Shown: positions 50,955 through 60,281, counted from the stretch's first letter. The stretch is DNA of 64,000 nt from Selenomonadaceae bacterium (GCA_017549815.1 JAFYNH010000007.1:1-64000); one strand, 5' to 3'. Numbers and translations are program-made. Notes: a model not told the origin generated them from the letters alone.

Positions 50955-53204
50955 ATGAACAGTCAGGCATCTCCAAAAAAAATATTCGGCAAAAAAAATT
51001 TTCTGGTAATTGCGGCTATCGCCTTGCCGATAATTCTATCCGCTATCTTCGTAGTAATTTATCTCAATCTAGCTGGCGTCTTCCGAGAACCGCCAAAAGT
51101 CGAAATACAGCCGCAGAATAATTTCAAAAAAACTCTGCATGTTGTCACCGATAACGACTACGCGCCCTATTCCTACGTCGACGCCAACGGCAATTATCAA
51201 GGCTACGATGTCGAAATGATGAACGAAATCGCTAACCGCTTGCAGATGAATCTTGACCTTTCGTTAATGGACTGGAATGCCGCTAATAAAATTTTTCTCG
51301 GCGGCGGCGCGGATATTATCATGAATATGGAATCCGATTTGATTATAAACAATTCCAAAATAATTGCCACGCTACCGACAACCGAAAAACAATACGTCGT
51401 CTATGGGCGCAAAAATATTACGTCAGTCGCCGAACTTTATGGGCGCAGAGTCGCTTCGCTCCACAGAATGCCCGGACTCGGTCTCGACGACGAAATTTCT
51501 TATATCCATTCCTATAAAAGAATGTTCGACGGACTTAAAACTGGCGAATATGAATTTGCCATTTGCCCGATTCAAGTTGGCGGCGGCTTTCTGGAAAAAA
51601 TGAATATCAATGGCGTTTTCCCAAGTTACGCCGTCCAACACGTTTACGGAACACTTGCACTGCACCCCGAAGATACTATGCTCCGCGTGCGCGTCAATGC
51701 CGTCTTGATTCAAATGCAACAGGAAGGTCGCCTCGACGCTTTAACTAAAAAATGGATTGTCAATCGCTATGAAAATATCACGCTCGAAGAAATGGTTACG
51801 AGTCGCCCTTGGCTTGTCGCGCTGATTTTCGTCTCGCTTTTCTTCGTGACTTCGCTTATCGGCTACACAATTCAACAAATCCGCTACATGCATTCACAGG
51901 AACAATATACGCTCCAACTCCAAGAAAATTTGGATACAATCAAAGTACAGAGCGAACAGCTTAAAAGTCAACAGGCAGAGCTTATCGCGGAAAAGGAACG
52001 CGCCGAAGAAGCCAATAAAGCTAAGTCAACGTTCCTGTCGAACATGAGTCACGATATAAGAACGCCTATGAATGCAATCGTCGGCTATCTCGGTATTGCC
52101 AGAGATTTGCACAAAACTTGCGAACGTTGTCCGAAATATCGAAATGAACCTTGTCCGAGTGATGTTCCAAATAAAATGTTTGGATTCCTCAATAAAATCG
52201 ACGCCTCAAGTAAGCATTTGCTTGCGCTGATTAATGACGTTTTGGAGATGAGCCGAATAGAAAGCGGCAAAATGGAGTTGGAACTTTCGCCCGATAATCT
52301 TGTTCGGACTATGAATGAAGTTTACGACATGTTCGCGACGCAAATGTCTGGCAAGAAAATTGCTTTTACCGTTGACAGCTCTGGCGTTAAGAATAAATAC
52401 GCCGTTTTTGATAAAAATCGTTTGAACCGCGTTTTGCTGAATCTTTTAAGCAACGCCTACAAATTCACGCCCGAAGGCGGAGAAATTATAGTGCGCTTGA
52501 CGCAACTCGGCGATATTCACGACGAATCGGCTGATTATGAATTGCGCGTTAAGGACAGCGGAATTGGCATGACGCCCGAATTTGCCGCGAAAGTTTTTGA
52601 GGCATTTGAGCGCGAAAGGACTTCGACCGTCAGCAAAATTCAGGGCACTGGACTTGGCATGGCGATTACTAAAAGTATCGTCGACCTTATGAACGGCACG
52701 ATTAAAGTTATTACCGCGCCCGGCGAAGGCACCGAATTTGTCGTCAACGTCAACTTCAAACTCGCCGACGAAATTGAAGAGGAAGAAGAGCTGAATAACG
52801 TCGCGCAGATGATTGACTTTGAAGGCAAGAAACTTTTGCTGGTCGACGATATTGAAGTCAATCGCGAAATTGCCAAAATGCTCCTTGAGGCGGCGGGCTT
52901 TATCGTCGATACTGCGGGCGACGGCTCGGAGGCGGTCGAAAAAGTTTCCAAAGCTAAGCCCGGCGATTATGACGCGGTACTTATGGATGTTCAAATGCCG
53001 ATTATGGGCGGCTACGAGGCGACAAAAAAAATCCGCGAGCTGGAAAATCCCGAACTCGCGAATATTCCGATTATCGCTATGACTGCCAATGCTTTCAGCG
53101 AAGATGTTAAAAATGCGCTTGAGGCTGGCATGAACGCCCATATTGCCAAGCCTGTTGACGTTCCAAAGATGATGGAGACGCTCGCGAAAATTTTGCCCGC
53201 TTAA
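50955..53204 (+). CDS. Hybrid histidine kinase with binding-protein sensor domain and receiver
   Basis: 749 residues. Membrane span about 16-38; an extracytoplasmic family 3 solute-binding domain (about 58-275, LHVVTDNDYAPYSYVDANG); second span about 285-305; coiled coil; HisKA with LSNMSHDIRTPMNAIVG (His 366). HATPase follows with LNLLSNAYKFTPEGG and GTGLGMAIT, then a receiver (about 625-745) with LLLVDDIEVNR and the phospho-Asp in AVLMDVQMP. Between the two HisKA helices sits an unusual Cys-rich insert CERCPKYRNEPCP (Cys 389, 392, 400). It likely senses an amino acid or related ligand. No output regulator adjoins. SD GAAGGGG. Confidence 0.92.
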   Translation: MNSQASPKKIFGKKNFLVIAAIALPIILSAIFVVIYLNLAGVFREPPKVEIQPQNNFKKTLHVVTDNDYAPYSYVDANGNYQGYDVEMMNEIANRLQMNLDLSLMDWNAANKIFLGGGADIIMNMESDLIINNSKIIATLPTTEKQYVVYGRKNITSVAELYGRRVASLHRMPGLGLDDEISYIHSYKRMFDGLKTGEYEFAICPIQVGGGFLEKMNINGVFPSYAVQHVYGTLALHPEDTMLRVRVNAVLIQMQQEGRLDALTKKWIVNRYENITLEEMVTSRPWLVALIFVSLFFVTSLIGYTIQQIRYMHSQEQYTLQLQENLDTIKVQSEQLKSQQAELIAEKERAEEANKAKSTFLSNMSHDIRTPMNAIVGYLGIARDLHKTCERCPKYRNEPCPSDVPNKMFGFLNKIDASSKHLLALINDVLEMSRIESGKMELELSPDNLVRTMNEVYDMFATQMSGKKIAFTVDSSGVKNKYAVFDKNRLNRVLLNLLSNAYKFTPEGGEIIVRLTQLGDIHDESADYELRVKDSGIGMTPEFAAKVFEAFERERTSTVSKIQGTGLGMAITKSIVDLMNGTIKVITAPGEGTEFVVNVNFKLADEIEEEEELNNVAQMIDFEGKKLLLVDDIEVNREIAKMLLEAAGFIVDTAGDGSEAVEKVSKAKPGDYDAVLMDVQMPIMGGYEATKKIRELENPELANIPIIAMTANAFSEDVKNALEAGMNAHIAKPVDVPKMMETLAKILPA

Positions 53205-53211
53205 AAATGGC

Positions 53212-53967
53212 TTATTCGATTTTCAACAATTCAACCTTATAGCCCATGATTTCGCCGACGTCCGTTATTTTGCCGTATATAGTCACACGCTGATTCATAT
53301 TCAATTGAAAAATTTGTTCCTTCGCCAAATTTGTTTCGGGGAAACATTGAACTTGTAGAAAAGAAAGATCAGAAACGGGACTTTCAACACTTATATAATC
53401 GCCGTCCGATTCGATAGTTTGAACTATGCCGCCGACAATCTTGAAATATTTGCCGTTATAATTTTTATTGGCGCGGGCGGCATTATTTTTTGCATCATTT
53501 ATCAAGGTAGCGATATTAATTTCGGTGTAAGAGTGGGAATTTATTTCGCGGAGTTCCTTATCTGCTTTTTCCCGTTTTTTACGTTCGGCTTCTTCACGTT
53601 TTTGACGTTGTTCTTGAGCATATCGTTCGGCGGCTTCTTGTTCTCTGCGAGCTTTTTCAGCCGCCTCTTGCTCGGCGCGTTCGCGTTCTGCTTGTTCGCG
53701 TTGAAGTCGTTTTTCTTCTTCCTGCCTTTTTACTTCAGCAGGGTCTTGTTGCGTCGTGGCAACGGTTTGCGGTTTATTATCATTGCTGCTGTTATTATCG
53801 CTTATAAGTGCCGCGTAAGCGAAAATTACCGCGCAGAGTCCGATAGCTCCCATTTTGATATTCTTTGAGTAGTAAGGGTTCTTGAAGAATAAAAAAATTC
53901 CCACAGGCCAAAAAAAGATTACCAACAGGACTATAATCCACGTTTTTTCATGCCATTTTCTTTCCAT
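53212..53967 (-). CDS. Membrane protein with coiled coil and C-terminal OB-fold-like domain
   Basis: 251 residues. Two N-terminal hydrophobic segments (WIIVLLVIFFWPVGIFLFF and IGLCAVIFAYAALI). A Glu/Arg/Ala-rich coiled coil (about 85-145) follows. The C-terminal about 95 residues (YFKIVGGIVQTIESDGDYIS, VTIYGKITDVGEIMGYKVEL) look like the tRNA_anti-like OB fold found in small secreted proteins. Start ATG 53967 follows AAGGAGG; 53997 is too early. Function unknown. It converges on the histidine kinase gene, 7 bases apart. Confidence 0.7.
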   Translation of the reverse strand: MERKWHEKTWIIVLLVIFFWPVGIFLFFKNPYYSKNIKMGAIGLCAVIFAYAALISDNNSSNDNKPQTVATTQQDPAEVKRQEEEKRLQREQAERERAEQEAAEKARREQEAAERYAQEQRQKREEAERKKREKADKELREINSHSYTEINIATLINDAKNNAARANKNYNGKYFKIVGGIVQTIESDGDYISVESPVSDLSFLQVQCFPETNLAKEQIFQLNMNQRVTIYGKITDVGEIMGYKVELLKIE

Positions 53968-54128
53968 AATTTTTCCTCCTTTAATTAGGTACGGCAAAAT
54001 TTTAGCACAATAAATAACAAAGTAGGTTTACCTCTTAGATTGATTTTCTTACTGAATAGATAAACTTTGCGGAATAAAAAAAATGACTCTGAAAAAAATC
54101 AGAGACAGATGATTTTTATCTAAAGTCT

Positions 54129-54157
54129 GTGCCTCTCAAACTTCGAGAGGCTTTTTT
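54129..54157 (+). terminator. Plus-strand terminator-like hairpin with no upstream plus gene
   Basis: GCCTCTC pairs with GAGAGGC around AAACTTC, followed by seven T residues. The nearest genes on both sides are on minus. Two further small hairpins (CTCTGA/TCAGAG and AGAC/GTCT) lie just upstream in 54090-54128, so a short plus-strand RNA is possible. Confidence 0.5.
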
Positions 54158-54861
54158 TATTTTGAATTGCCGTCCAACATGCTGAGTAAATATTTTGCGG
54201 GAACTCCCGTAATCGGCTTTTGCGGCGCGAACGGGTCAGTTAAGCCCGCCTCCGCCTTTTGAATCGCCTCAATCTGCGCGGACTCGTCACTGCCTTTTTG
54301 CAAAATCATTTCGTGTTCAAAAAGTTCTTGTTCCGCCTTAAGCCGCGCCTTTAATCGCTTAAGCCGACGTTCCCAATAAGTTTCTTCTTCCTGCAAATTG
54401 TTATGCGAATCATTTTTATGAATTGCCGACATGTGCCCGCGATAGTCTTCCTTAGTCGCGCCGAATTCCATAACGTCATAATGCCCGTAAGTGCCCGGAT
54501 AGCCGCAAAGATAATCGGGAACGGCAAGTTCTTCGCGGACACTGTTTAAAACCCACGCTTCATAATCCGAATCATTTTGCATAGCTTGATAACCCGTGTC
54601 CGAAATTACAATCGTCACTTGGTCGCGGTATCGCGTGAAGTTGCGCGGAATGTTTTGCAACTCGCCTTCGATATAGGCTTTGTATTCATCAAGCGTCATT
54701 TCCTGCGGAGAAATTTTCTTAAGCCCTTCGCGTGCCTCTGATAAAATTTCGTCGTAAGTTTTTGTCTTATGAAAGTCTTCGACGCGCCGCTCCAAATCCT
54801 CCATTATCGTTACCGCGCCGCCGATATACGAATTGTCCAAGTAAATCTCGTTGCCCGCCAT
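54157..54861 (-). CDS. Conserved-looking protein of unknown function
   Basis: 234 residues, no signal peptide or membrane span. The middle (VTIVISDTGYQAMQNDSDYE, then LCGYPGTYGHYDVMEFG) is rich in aromatic residues. The C-terminal third is a charged helix (WERRLKRLKARLKAEQELFE) ending in a Pro-containing tail (ITGVPAKYLLSML). I do not recognise the family. SD AAGGAGGAG precedes the ATG. The DUF4127 gene ends 52 bases upstream on the same strand, so they may share a transcript. Confidence 0.65.
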   Translation of the reverse strand: MAGNEIYLDNSYIGGAVTIMEDLERRVEDFHKTKTYDEILSEAREGLKKISPQEMTLDEYKAYIEGELQNIPRNFTRYRDQVTIVISDTGYQAMQNDSDYEAWVLNSVREELAVPDYLCGYPGTYGHYDVMEFGATKEDYRGHMSAIHKNDSHNNLQEEETYWERRLKRLKARLKAEQELFEHEMILQKGSDESAQIEAIQKAEAGLTDPFAPQKPITGVPAKYLLSMLDGNSK

Positions 54862-54912
54862 AAAATCCTCCTCCTTGAAAATCTTATCGGCGGGCTGAAA
54901 TTTTTCTTAAAC

Positions 54913-56505
54913 TTATTTGTTGCCGAAGGAAATATCAGCCTCAAACATTCTGTTCCACGTGAATCTAACTCTGATATTGTCGTTGCCCGTGAAGTTCGGC
55001 AAATTTTTCTTAACGAAATCTTCAATCAACATCGCGCAGGTATCTTCGGCGGAATAAAGTTTATCGTTCAAAAGTTCGTAACGACCGTCGCCCGCAATCC
55101 AATTCAACTGACTCGCGCCGATAGTTCTAACATTCGCTTGATAAGCCCAGTCGTCAAGGTAGCGGCGCAACAGCAATTCATTAACGAAATTTTCTTTCAT
55201 GCGCGTTGATAAAATTCCCGCGCTCAATGCAAAGCCCGTTGAATTCGTCGGCGTATTCCAGCCCGAATATGCTTGAATTTTAAAGAGCAAGCCGCGCCGT
55301 TTTAGCTGATCCATAAGAGCATTATCCGCGCCGTTCGCAAAAGCAACGTCGGCAACGATAACCTTCTTTTCATTGTCTACATAATCTTCAATCGTGTCGG
55401 CAAAAAATCGCGTGCCCTCGCGAATCGAGCCGTCATTAATCTCGGAGTCCGCCTCAAAAGTCTCGCCAGCGGGATTCGTATTCACCGCCAAAATTAAATC
55501 TGCGCGGTTTTCGTCTTCTACTAAGGTTGCGCCCGTCGCCTTTATCGCGGAATTAATCGACGTGTCAATCGATTCGTCGGAGTAAGCTGGTATCGTCAAC
55601 CCGCCGCGTCCCCAATTATATTTGACAAAAATTTTCGGCGAAGTGGCGGCTTTCTTATTAACCGCCCGCGTCAACAGCACAAGCCCGATTTCGTCAATGC
55701 CCGCTGTCGTTATGTATTCGTTTTCGCCAAGCCCGCGCCCATATTCAACGAGCTTGCGCCCTTCGTTATGCGTTTGAGAATAAGGCGCGTTATCGTCGCG
55801 TCCGAGCAAAAGATAATCAAAAGTTTTATCGCGGGCGTAGTCGATTAATTTTTTATTGGCGTCAAAATTTTTCTCACGACGCCCCATCCAGTCTTCAATC
55901 GCCTTTTGCGGAATCAGCCGTTGCAGAAAATTGAACTCCTTAATTTCTCGCGGCGTCAAGCCTTCCAATTCCTGCTTGTCCATTAACTCCGTTAAGCGGA
56001 AAATATTCGTGCCATAGTAGCGATAATAATCTGGTTCTTCGTAGCCCGACGCTAAACCCGTTCGCGGCGTGCGCATTACCGAGCCAAAGACATACAGCGG
56101 AATTTTTTTATGTTTCTTGCGAAATTCCATGAATAAATCTGCGCGAGCCAAAATTTCATCGGCGTCGTATTCATGCTTGCGCGAGCCGATTAAACTTCCG
56201 TAAAGGAGCGCGTCCGAAGAAATGACGGCGGCAGTTATATCTTTCTTTGCGTTCTTATTAAGCCAATCCCAAAGTAAATCGGGGTCGCCCAAATTTTCGC
56301 GGTTGCCCAAAAGTTCCAGAGGCGGTGAAACGACTACCCAGCCCGCCTTTTCCAAAATTTCAATCGTCTGCTTGTTGACAATCGGGCGGCTGTCGTGCGG
56401 TATGTACAGAACTTTTTCTTGAACTTTTTTCTTTTTAGCCGCGCAGTCGTTTGTTCCCGCGCAGATTAAAATCGTCAATACGAGAAGGCTCGCCGCCACT
56501 CTCAT
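54913..56505 (-). CDS. DUF4127 family secreted protein
   Basis: About 530 residues with a signal peptide (MRVAASLLVLTILICAGTND). The mature start VLYIPHDSRPIVNKQTIEIL, AAVISSDALLYGSLIGSRKH and LLLGRDDNAPYSQTHNEGRK are hallmark segments of DUF4127, whose function is not established. Start is unclear: TTG 56538 lies upstream of the SD-like GGAGAG, ATG 56505 has no good SD, and an ATT codon 5 bases from GGAGA is possible. ATG 56505 is given because it begins the signal peptide. Confidence 0.85.
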   Translation of the reverse strand: MRVAASLLVLTILICAGTNDCAAKKKKVQEKVLYIPHDSRPIVNKQTIEILEKAGWVVVSPPLELLGNRENLGDPDLLWDWLNKNAKKDITAAVISSDALLYGSLIGSRKHEYDADEILARADLFMEFRKKHKKIPLYVFGSVMRTPRTGLASGYEEPDYYRYYGTNIFRLTELMDKQELEGLTPREIKEFNFLQRLIPQKAIEDWMGRREKNFDANKKLIDYARDKTFDYLLLGRDDNAPYSQTHNEGRKLVEYGRGLGENEYITTAGIDEIGLVLLTRAVNKKAATSPKIFVKYNWGRGGLTIPAYSDESIDTSINSAIKATGATLVEDENRADLILAVNTNPAGETFEADSEINDGSIREGTRFFADTIEDYVDNEKKVIVADVAFANGADNALMDQLKRRGLLFKIQAYSGWNTPTNSTGFALSAGILSTRMKENFVNELLLRRYLDDWAYQANVRTIGASQLNWIAGDGRYELLNDKLYSAEDTCAMLIEDFVKKNLPNFTGNDNIRVRFTWNRMFEADISFGNK

Positions 56506-56538
56506 TAAAAAATTTCTTTTAATAATATCACTCTCCAA

Positions 56539-56605
56539 CTAGTTGTTAGGAAATAGGAACTGGGAACTAGTTTCTACTAGTCCCTAGTCCCTAAATCCTA
56601 GTCCC
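56539..56605. repeat. TAGGAACTAG-type repeats upstream of DUF4127
   Basis: TAGTTGTTAGGAAATAGGAA and CTGGGAACTAG, then the inverted TTCTACTAGTCCCTAGTCCC and TAAATCCTAGTCCCTC, running up to the stop of the downstream-facing glucanotransferase gene. Confidence 0.85.
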
Positions 56606-59600
56606 TCATCTTAAATATTTTTGGCAAAGGGCTTTGAGCTGAGGAGCCGCCGCCTCCGATAAATAATCCGCCTTAAGTCTCCAAGCCCAGTTCGCACCGA
56701 CTGTACCGGGCGTATTCATGCGATTTCGACTGTCGAGTTTCAAAATATCCTGCATAGGAACAATAGCAAAGCGCGAGTTCGACGCATAGGCAAATTCAAT
56801 CAGCTTTTTGCAAACGTCGTCGGGACGGCGCACGTCAGCTCCGATAAGCGCGGCAATCGTCGCCTTGCTGTCGTTGTCGACATCTTCCATAAACCAACCG
56901 ACCGTCGTATTGTTATCATGCGTGCCCGTGTAGGTTATGCTGTTTTCGGGCGGCACAAAGCCAATTCGCCCGTACTCATTAAAATGCAACTCGAAATGCA
57001 AAACCTTCATGCCGGGGAAGCCGCAATCTTCGCGGAGATTTTCAACCTCGTCTGTGATAACGCCTAAATCTTCCGCAACAATCTGCGCGTCGCCAATTTC
57101 TTTCTTAATCTCGTTAAACAATTTCAAGCCGGGTCCTTTAACCCATTCGCCGTCAACCGCGGTTTTCGCGTCGCCGTCAATCGACCAATAAGCCTCAAAG
57201 CCTCTGAAGTGGTCAACCCTAACAATGTCGACGATTTCATAAATCCGCTTAAAGCGAAGTTTCCACCATTTGTAATGCGTCTTAGCCATTTCGTCCCAAT
57301 CGTATTGCGGATTGCCCCAAAGTTGTCCGGTCGCACTGAAATAATCGGGCGGTACTCCTGCGACTTTTTCGGGATGTCCTTCCTCGTCGAGCTGGAATTC
57401 TTGCTGATTAGCCCAAGCGTCCGCGCTGTCCGCCGAAACAAATATCGGCATGTCGCCCATTATCTGTATCCCGCGCTCCAACGCATATTGATGAAGTTTA
57501 TCCCATTGCTCCGCGAAGATAAATTGTTCAAACTCTGTGAATAAAATTTCGTCGGCGAGTTCTTTTTTAAGTGCCGCCAAAACTTTCTTGTCGCGCTGTT
57601 TAATCTTCAAATCCCATTCAATCCAGTATGCGCCGCCGTTCTTTTTCTTAATCGCCGCGAACAATGCGTAATCTTCTAACCAATATTTCTGAGCCGCGCA
57701 GAATGCTTTAAAGTTTTTCTCAAGTTCGGCGTCGGTCTTAAGCTTTTCCTTGAAGTTTTCAAAGGCTTTGGCAAGTGCCGCGTCCTTCAACTTCGCAACG
57801 CCGTCGAAGTCAACAAGCCTTGACTTGCCGAGCTTAAGAGGAACTTTTACGTCTGATTCTTCAAGGAGTCCTGCCTCAATCAGCTTGTCAATCGAAATTA
57901 TCATCGGGTTGCCCGCGAATGCCGACGGCGATTGATAAGGCGAATAACCATAACCAACGGGATTGAGCGGCAAAATTTGCCAGATAGATTGTCCCGCCGC
58001 CTTGAGGTAGTCGATAAATTCAAAAGCCTCTTTGCCCAAGTCGCCGATACCGTATTTGGACGGCAAGCTTGTCGGGTGAAGGATAATTCCTGCGCGGCGG
58101 TCGTAATTCTGTTGTTGCGGGACGTGGTGTAATAAAATTCCTTCGAGTGGCTCAAGTTTAAAGCTAACACGTCCGCGACTCACGGGATATTTTTTCTTTG
58201 GATTATCGGGGTCGAAGGCGTCAACGAAAACGCCGTTAGCAAAGTCGCTCACGTCGAAAGAAACTTCCTTGCCGCGAGTCTTCGCCCTATTAAACGCAAC
58301 CAAGTAAACGTCGTTTTCCGCCTCACGCCCAAAGACATCTTGACCATTGCGAATCACGCGGGCAAAGGCAACAATATCGCCCTTACTCGGCAACGGCAAC
58401 AACTCGCCCGTCTGCAAAACTAAATTCTCATTGCGAATCGCGATATATTTCTTGTAAGTCGCCAAAAGTTCTTTGTCGCCGCCGTCCCAGTTATACGGTC
58501 TGCGATTTGTCGGGTCTTTAAAGCCTTGCATACCGATTTCGTCGCCGTAATAAATACACGGAACGCCGGGATAAGTCATCTGCCAAAGAGCCGCCATTTT
58601 TAAACGCGCCTTGCCCAATTTCTCTGCGTCTGCGTCAAGCTTAAAGCCCGATTGCTCATAAGCCGGCATTTGATCATAATAGGGAGCCTCGCCGAAAACC
58701 GTCACGGGGCGCATTATGTCATGGCTCGCGATTAAGTTCATCATCGCATAGAAATTTTCTTTAGGATAATTTTCGCGTAAACTCTCCATACGCCGCATAC
58801 AAAGTTCGCCGTCAATGTCGCCCAAAATAAAATCGAAAATATGCGCACGCAACGGATAATTCATCGCCGAATCCATTTCGTAGCCGCAAAGATATTGACG
58901 CTGGACGCCATAAGCAATCTTATTCGAGGCGTCTTCCCATACCTCGCCAATCATAACGGCATCGGGATTAATTTTCTTCAGCTCGGCGAAGAATAAACGA
59001 CTGAACTCGGCGGGTAATTCGTCGATAACGTCGAGACGCCAGCCGCTGATACCTTCGCGCATCCAATGCTTTAAGACGCTGTTTTTATCGCGGATTATAA
59101 AGTCCATATAAGACGGCGTTGTCTCGCGGACATTCGGCAACGTATGGAAATTCCACCAGCTATCATAATCGGTCGGATAATTTTTGAAGTCGTACCAATC
59201 ATAGTAAGGCGAATTTTTGGACTGGAACGCGCCGACTGAATCATATGTGCCCTTGCGATTGAAATAAATGCTGTTGGAACCCGTGTGGCTAAATACGCCG
59301 TCAATGATAATGCGAATGCCCTTTTCCTTCGCCGTGTCGATTAAATGTTTGAAGTCCTCATTGGTACCGAGTATCGGGTCGATTTTGTGATAGTCGCCCG
59401 TGTCGTAATGATGATTGCTTTCCGACTCGAAGACGGGATTGAAATAAATCGCGGTAATGCCCAGCTCCTTAAGATAATCCAATTTCTTTTCGACGCCGCG
59501 CAGATTCCCGCCGAAAAAGTCATAAGCGACAATTTCTCTGCTGTCCGGGTCTTTAAAGTAAACGGGATCATCTTTCCAGCTCGCGTGATAAACCGCGCCT

Positions 59601-60082
59601 TCCTTTTCGACAATCTCGTTGCCGTCGCGATAAAATCTGTCTGGGAAAATCTGATACATGACGGCATGTTTAAACCAATCGGGAGTTTTCGCGCCCTTTT
59701 GGTAGACGGTGATTTGGAAAGCGGGCGGCACATGATCATAAAGCTCGCCGACGCCGCCCAAAAGTTCGGGATTGTTACCGTAGTAGTAAGTCTTGCCGTT
59801 GGAAACGATTATGAAGTAGTACCAGAGCAAGCCGCCTTTATCGGGCATTTTAACGGGAATGGAATAAAATTTTTCGTCGGACTTATCGTCGCGAGTGACG
59901 AGGTTCGACCATTTTTCGCCCGCGCCTTCAGTCCACGTATGCAATAGGACTTGTTTGATAACGGCGTTGTCGGTTTTAATGCGAATGCCGAGCCTTACGG
60001 TTGAGCCAGCCTCCGCCGCGCCGACTGTCGAGCGGTAATAAATTTTTTGCGAGTTATGAAGGACATCTTTCTTGTCAATCAT
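56606..60082 (-). CDS. malQ: Fusion of GH13 alpha-amylase/neopullulanase and GH77 4-alpha-glucanotransferase
   Basis: About 1158 residues. The N-terminal starch-binding-like domain (about 1-125) precedes a GH13 barrel: AVMYQIFPDRF, GWRLDVIDELP (nucleophile Asp), MIGEVWED (acid Glu) and LIASHDIMRP (Asp). A small beta domain leads to a complete GH77 domain (about 665-1158): GIILHPTSLPSKYGIGDLG, VRVDHFRGFEAYW, IVAEDLGVITDEV and THDNNTTVGWF. One polypeptide could hydrolyse and rearrange glycogen-type glucans. Start ATG 60082 is 7 bases after AAGGGAG; the earlier in-frame ATG at 60100 overlaps it. Symbol refers to the C-terminal half. Confidence 0.93.
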   Translation of the reverse strand: MIDKKDVLHNSQKIYYRSTVGAAEAGSTVRLGIRIKTDNAVIKQVLLHTWTEGAGEKWSNLVTRDDKSDEKFYSIPVKMPDKGGLLWYYFIIVSNGKTYYYGNNPELLGGVGELYDHVPPAFQITVYQKGAKTPDWFKHAVMYQIFPDRFYRDGNEIVEKEGAVYHASWKDDPVYFKDPDSREIVAYDFFGGNLRGVEKKLDYLKELGITAIYFNPVFESESNHHYDTGDYHKIDPILGTNEDFKHLIDTAKEKGIRIIIDGVFSHTGSNSIYFNRKGTYDSVGAFQSKNSPYYDWYDFKNYPTDYDSWWNFHTLPNVRETTPSYMDFIIRDKNSVLKHWMREGISGWRLDVIDELPAEFSRLFFAELKKINPDAVMIGEVWEDASNKIAYGVQRQYLCGYEMDSAMNYPLRAHIFDFILGDIDGELCMRRMESLRENYPKENFYAMMNLIASHDIMRPVTVFGEAPYYDQMPAYEQSGFKLDADAEKLGKARLKMAALWQMTYPGVPCIYYGDEIGMQGFKDPTNRRPYNWDGGDKELLATYKKYIAIRNENLVLQTGELLPLPSKGDIVAFARVIRNGQDVFGREAENDVYLVAFNRAKTRGKEVSFDVSDFANGVFVDAFDPDNPKKKYPVSRGRVSFKLEPLEGILLHHVPQQQNYDRRAGIILHPTSLPSKYGIGDLGKEAFEFIDYLKAAGQSIWQILPLNPVGYGYSPYQSPSAFAGNPMIISIDKLIEAGLLEESDVKVPLKLGKSRLVDFDGVAKLKDAALAKAFENFKEKLKTDAELEKNFKAFCAAQKYWLEDYALFAAIKKKNGGAYWIEWDLKIKQRDKKVLAALKKELADEILFTEFEQFIFAEQWDKLHQYALERGIQIMGDMPIFVSADSADAWANQQEFQLDEEGHPEKVAGVPPDYFSATGQLWGNPQYDWDEMAKTHYKWWKLRFKRIYEIVDIVRVDHFRGFEAYWSIDGDAKTAVDGEWVKGPGLKLFNEIKKEIGDAQIVAEDLGVITDEVENLREDCGFPGMKVLHFELHFNEYGRIGFVPPENSITYTGTHDNNTTVGWFMEDVDNDSKATIAALIGADVRRPDDVCKKLIEFAYASNSRFAIVPMQDILKLDSRNRMNTPGTVGANWAWRLKADYLSEAAAPQLKALCQKYLR

Positions 60083-60104
60083 AAAATCAGCTCCCTTCAT
60101 CTTT

Positions 60105-60281
60105 AATTAGAAATTAGGAATGCGCAATGCGGAATGAAGAAAACGTAGCGGGAAGTCGAAACCCGGCGCACATGGACGTGCGCCGCCGGCAATAGAAACA
60201 TGGATGTTTCTTTGCCGGTCTATACGCCCTTTTCTTTTGCATACTTTTCTTTTGGGCGCAGCAAAAGAAAAGTTGAAACAA
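60105..60281. repeat. Compound multi-hairpin intergenic repeat
   Basis: ATTAGGAATGCGCAATGCGG is followed by three strong hairpins: GGCGCAC (60165-60171) with GTGCGCC (60178-60184); CCGGCAA (60186-60192) with TTGCCGG (60212-60218), containing AAACAT/ATGTTT; and CTTTTCTTTTG (60244-60254) with CAAAAGAAAAG (60262-60272). The first two loops share CATGGA. It separates fliG from the glucanotransferase gene and could terminate fliG transcripts. Confidence 0.75.

Larger units (their letters stand above)
426..59505. repeat. Dispersed 9-mer ATCTGCGCG (uptake-sequence-like)
   Basis: Counted by eye. Plus orientation starts: 426, 3776, 14591, 22660, 24502, 26966, 28481, 32608, 35815, 38426, 39380, 42171, 49536, 54272, 55498, 56137, 57081. 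Minus (CGCGCAGAT) starts: 2085, 13193, 13368, 25070, 26748, 26791, 29156, 30010, 30703, 31033, 31356, 36784, 49720, 50261, 52802, 56460, 59497. That gives 17 per strand. An A before the word and a G after it are favoured, and near-misses (TTCTGCGCG) add more. It lies in genes in several frames, in gaps and in pseudogenes. Confidence 0.75.

Noticed and set aside
53419-53868. Plus-strand hydrophobic open frame antisense to the 53212-53967 gene
   Set aside because: It is the complement of a Glu/Arg-rich coiled coil, which always yields a Phe/Leu/Ser-rich shadow frame.
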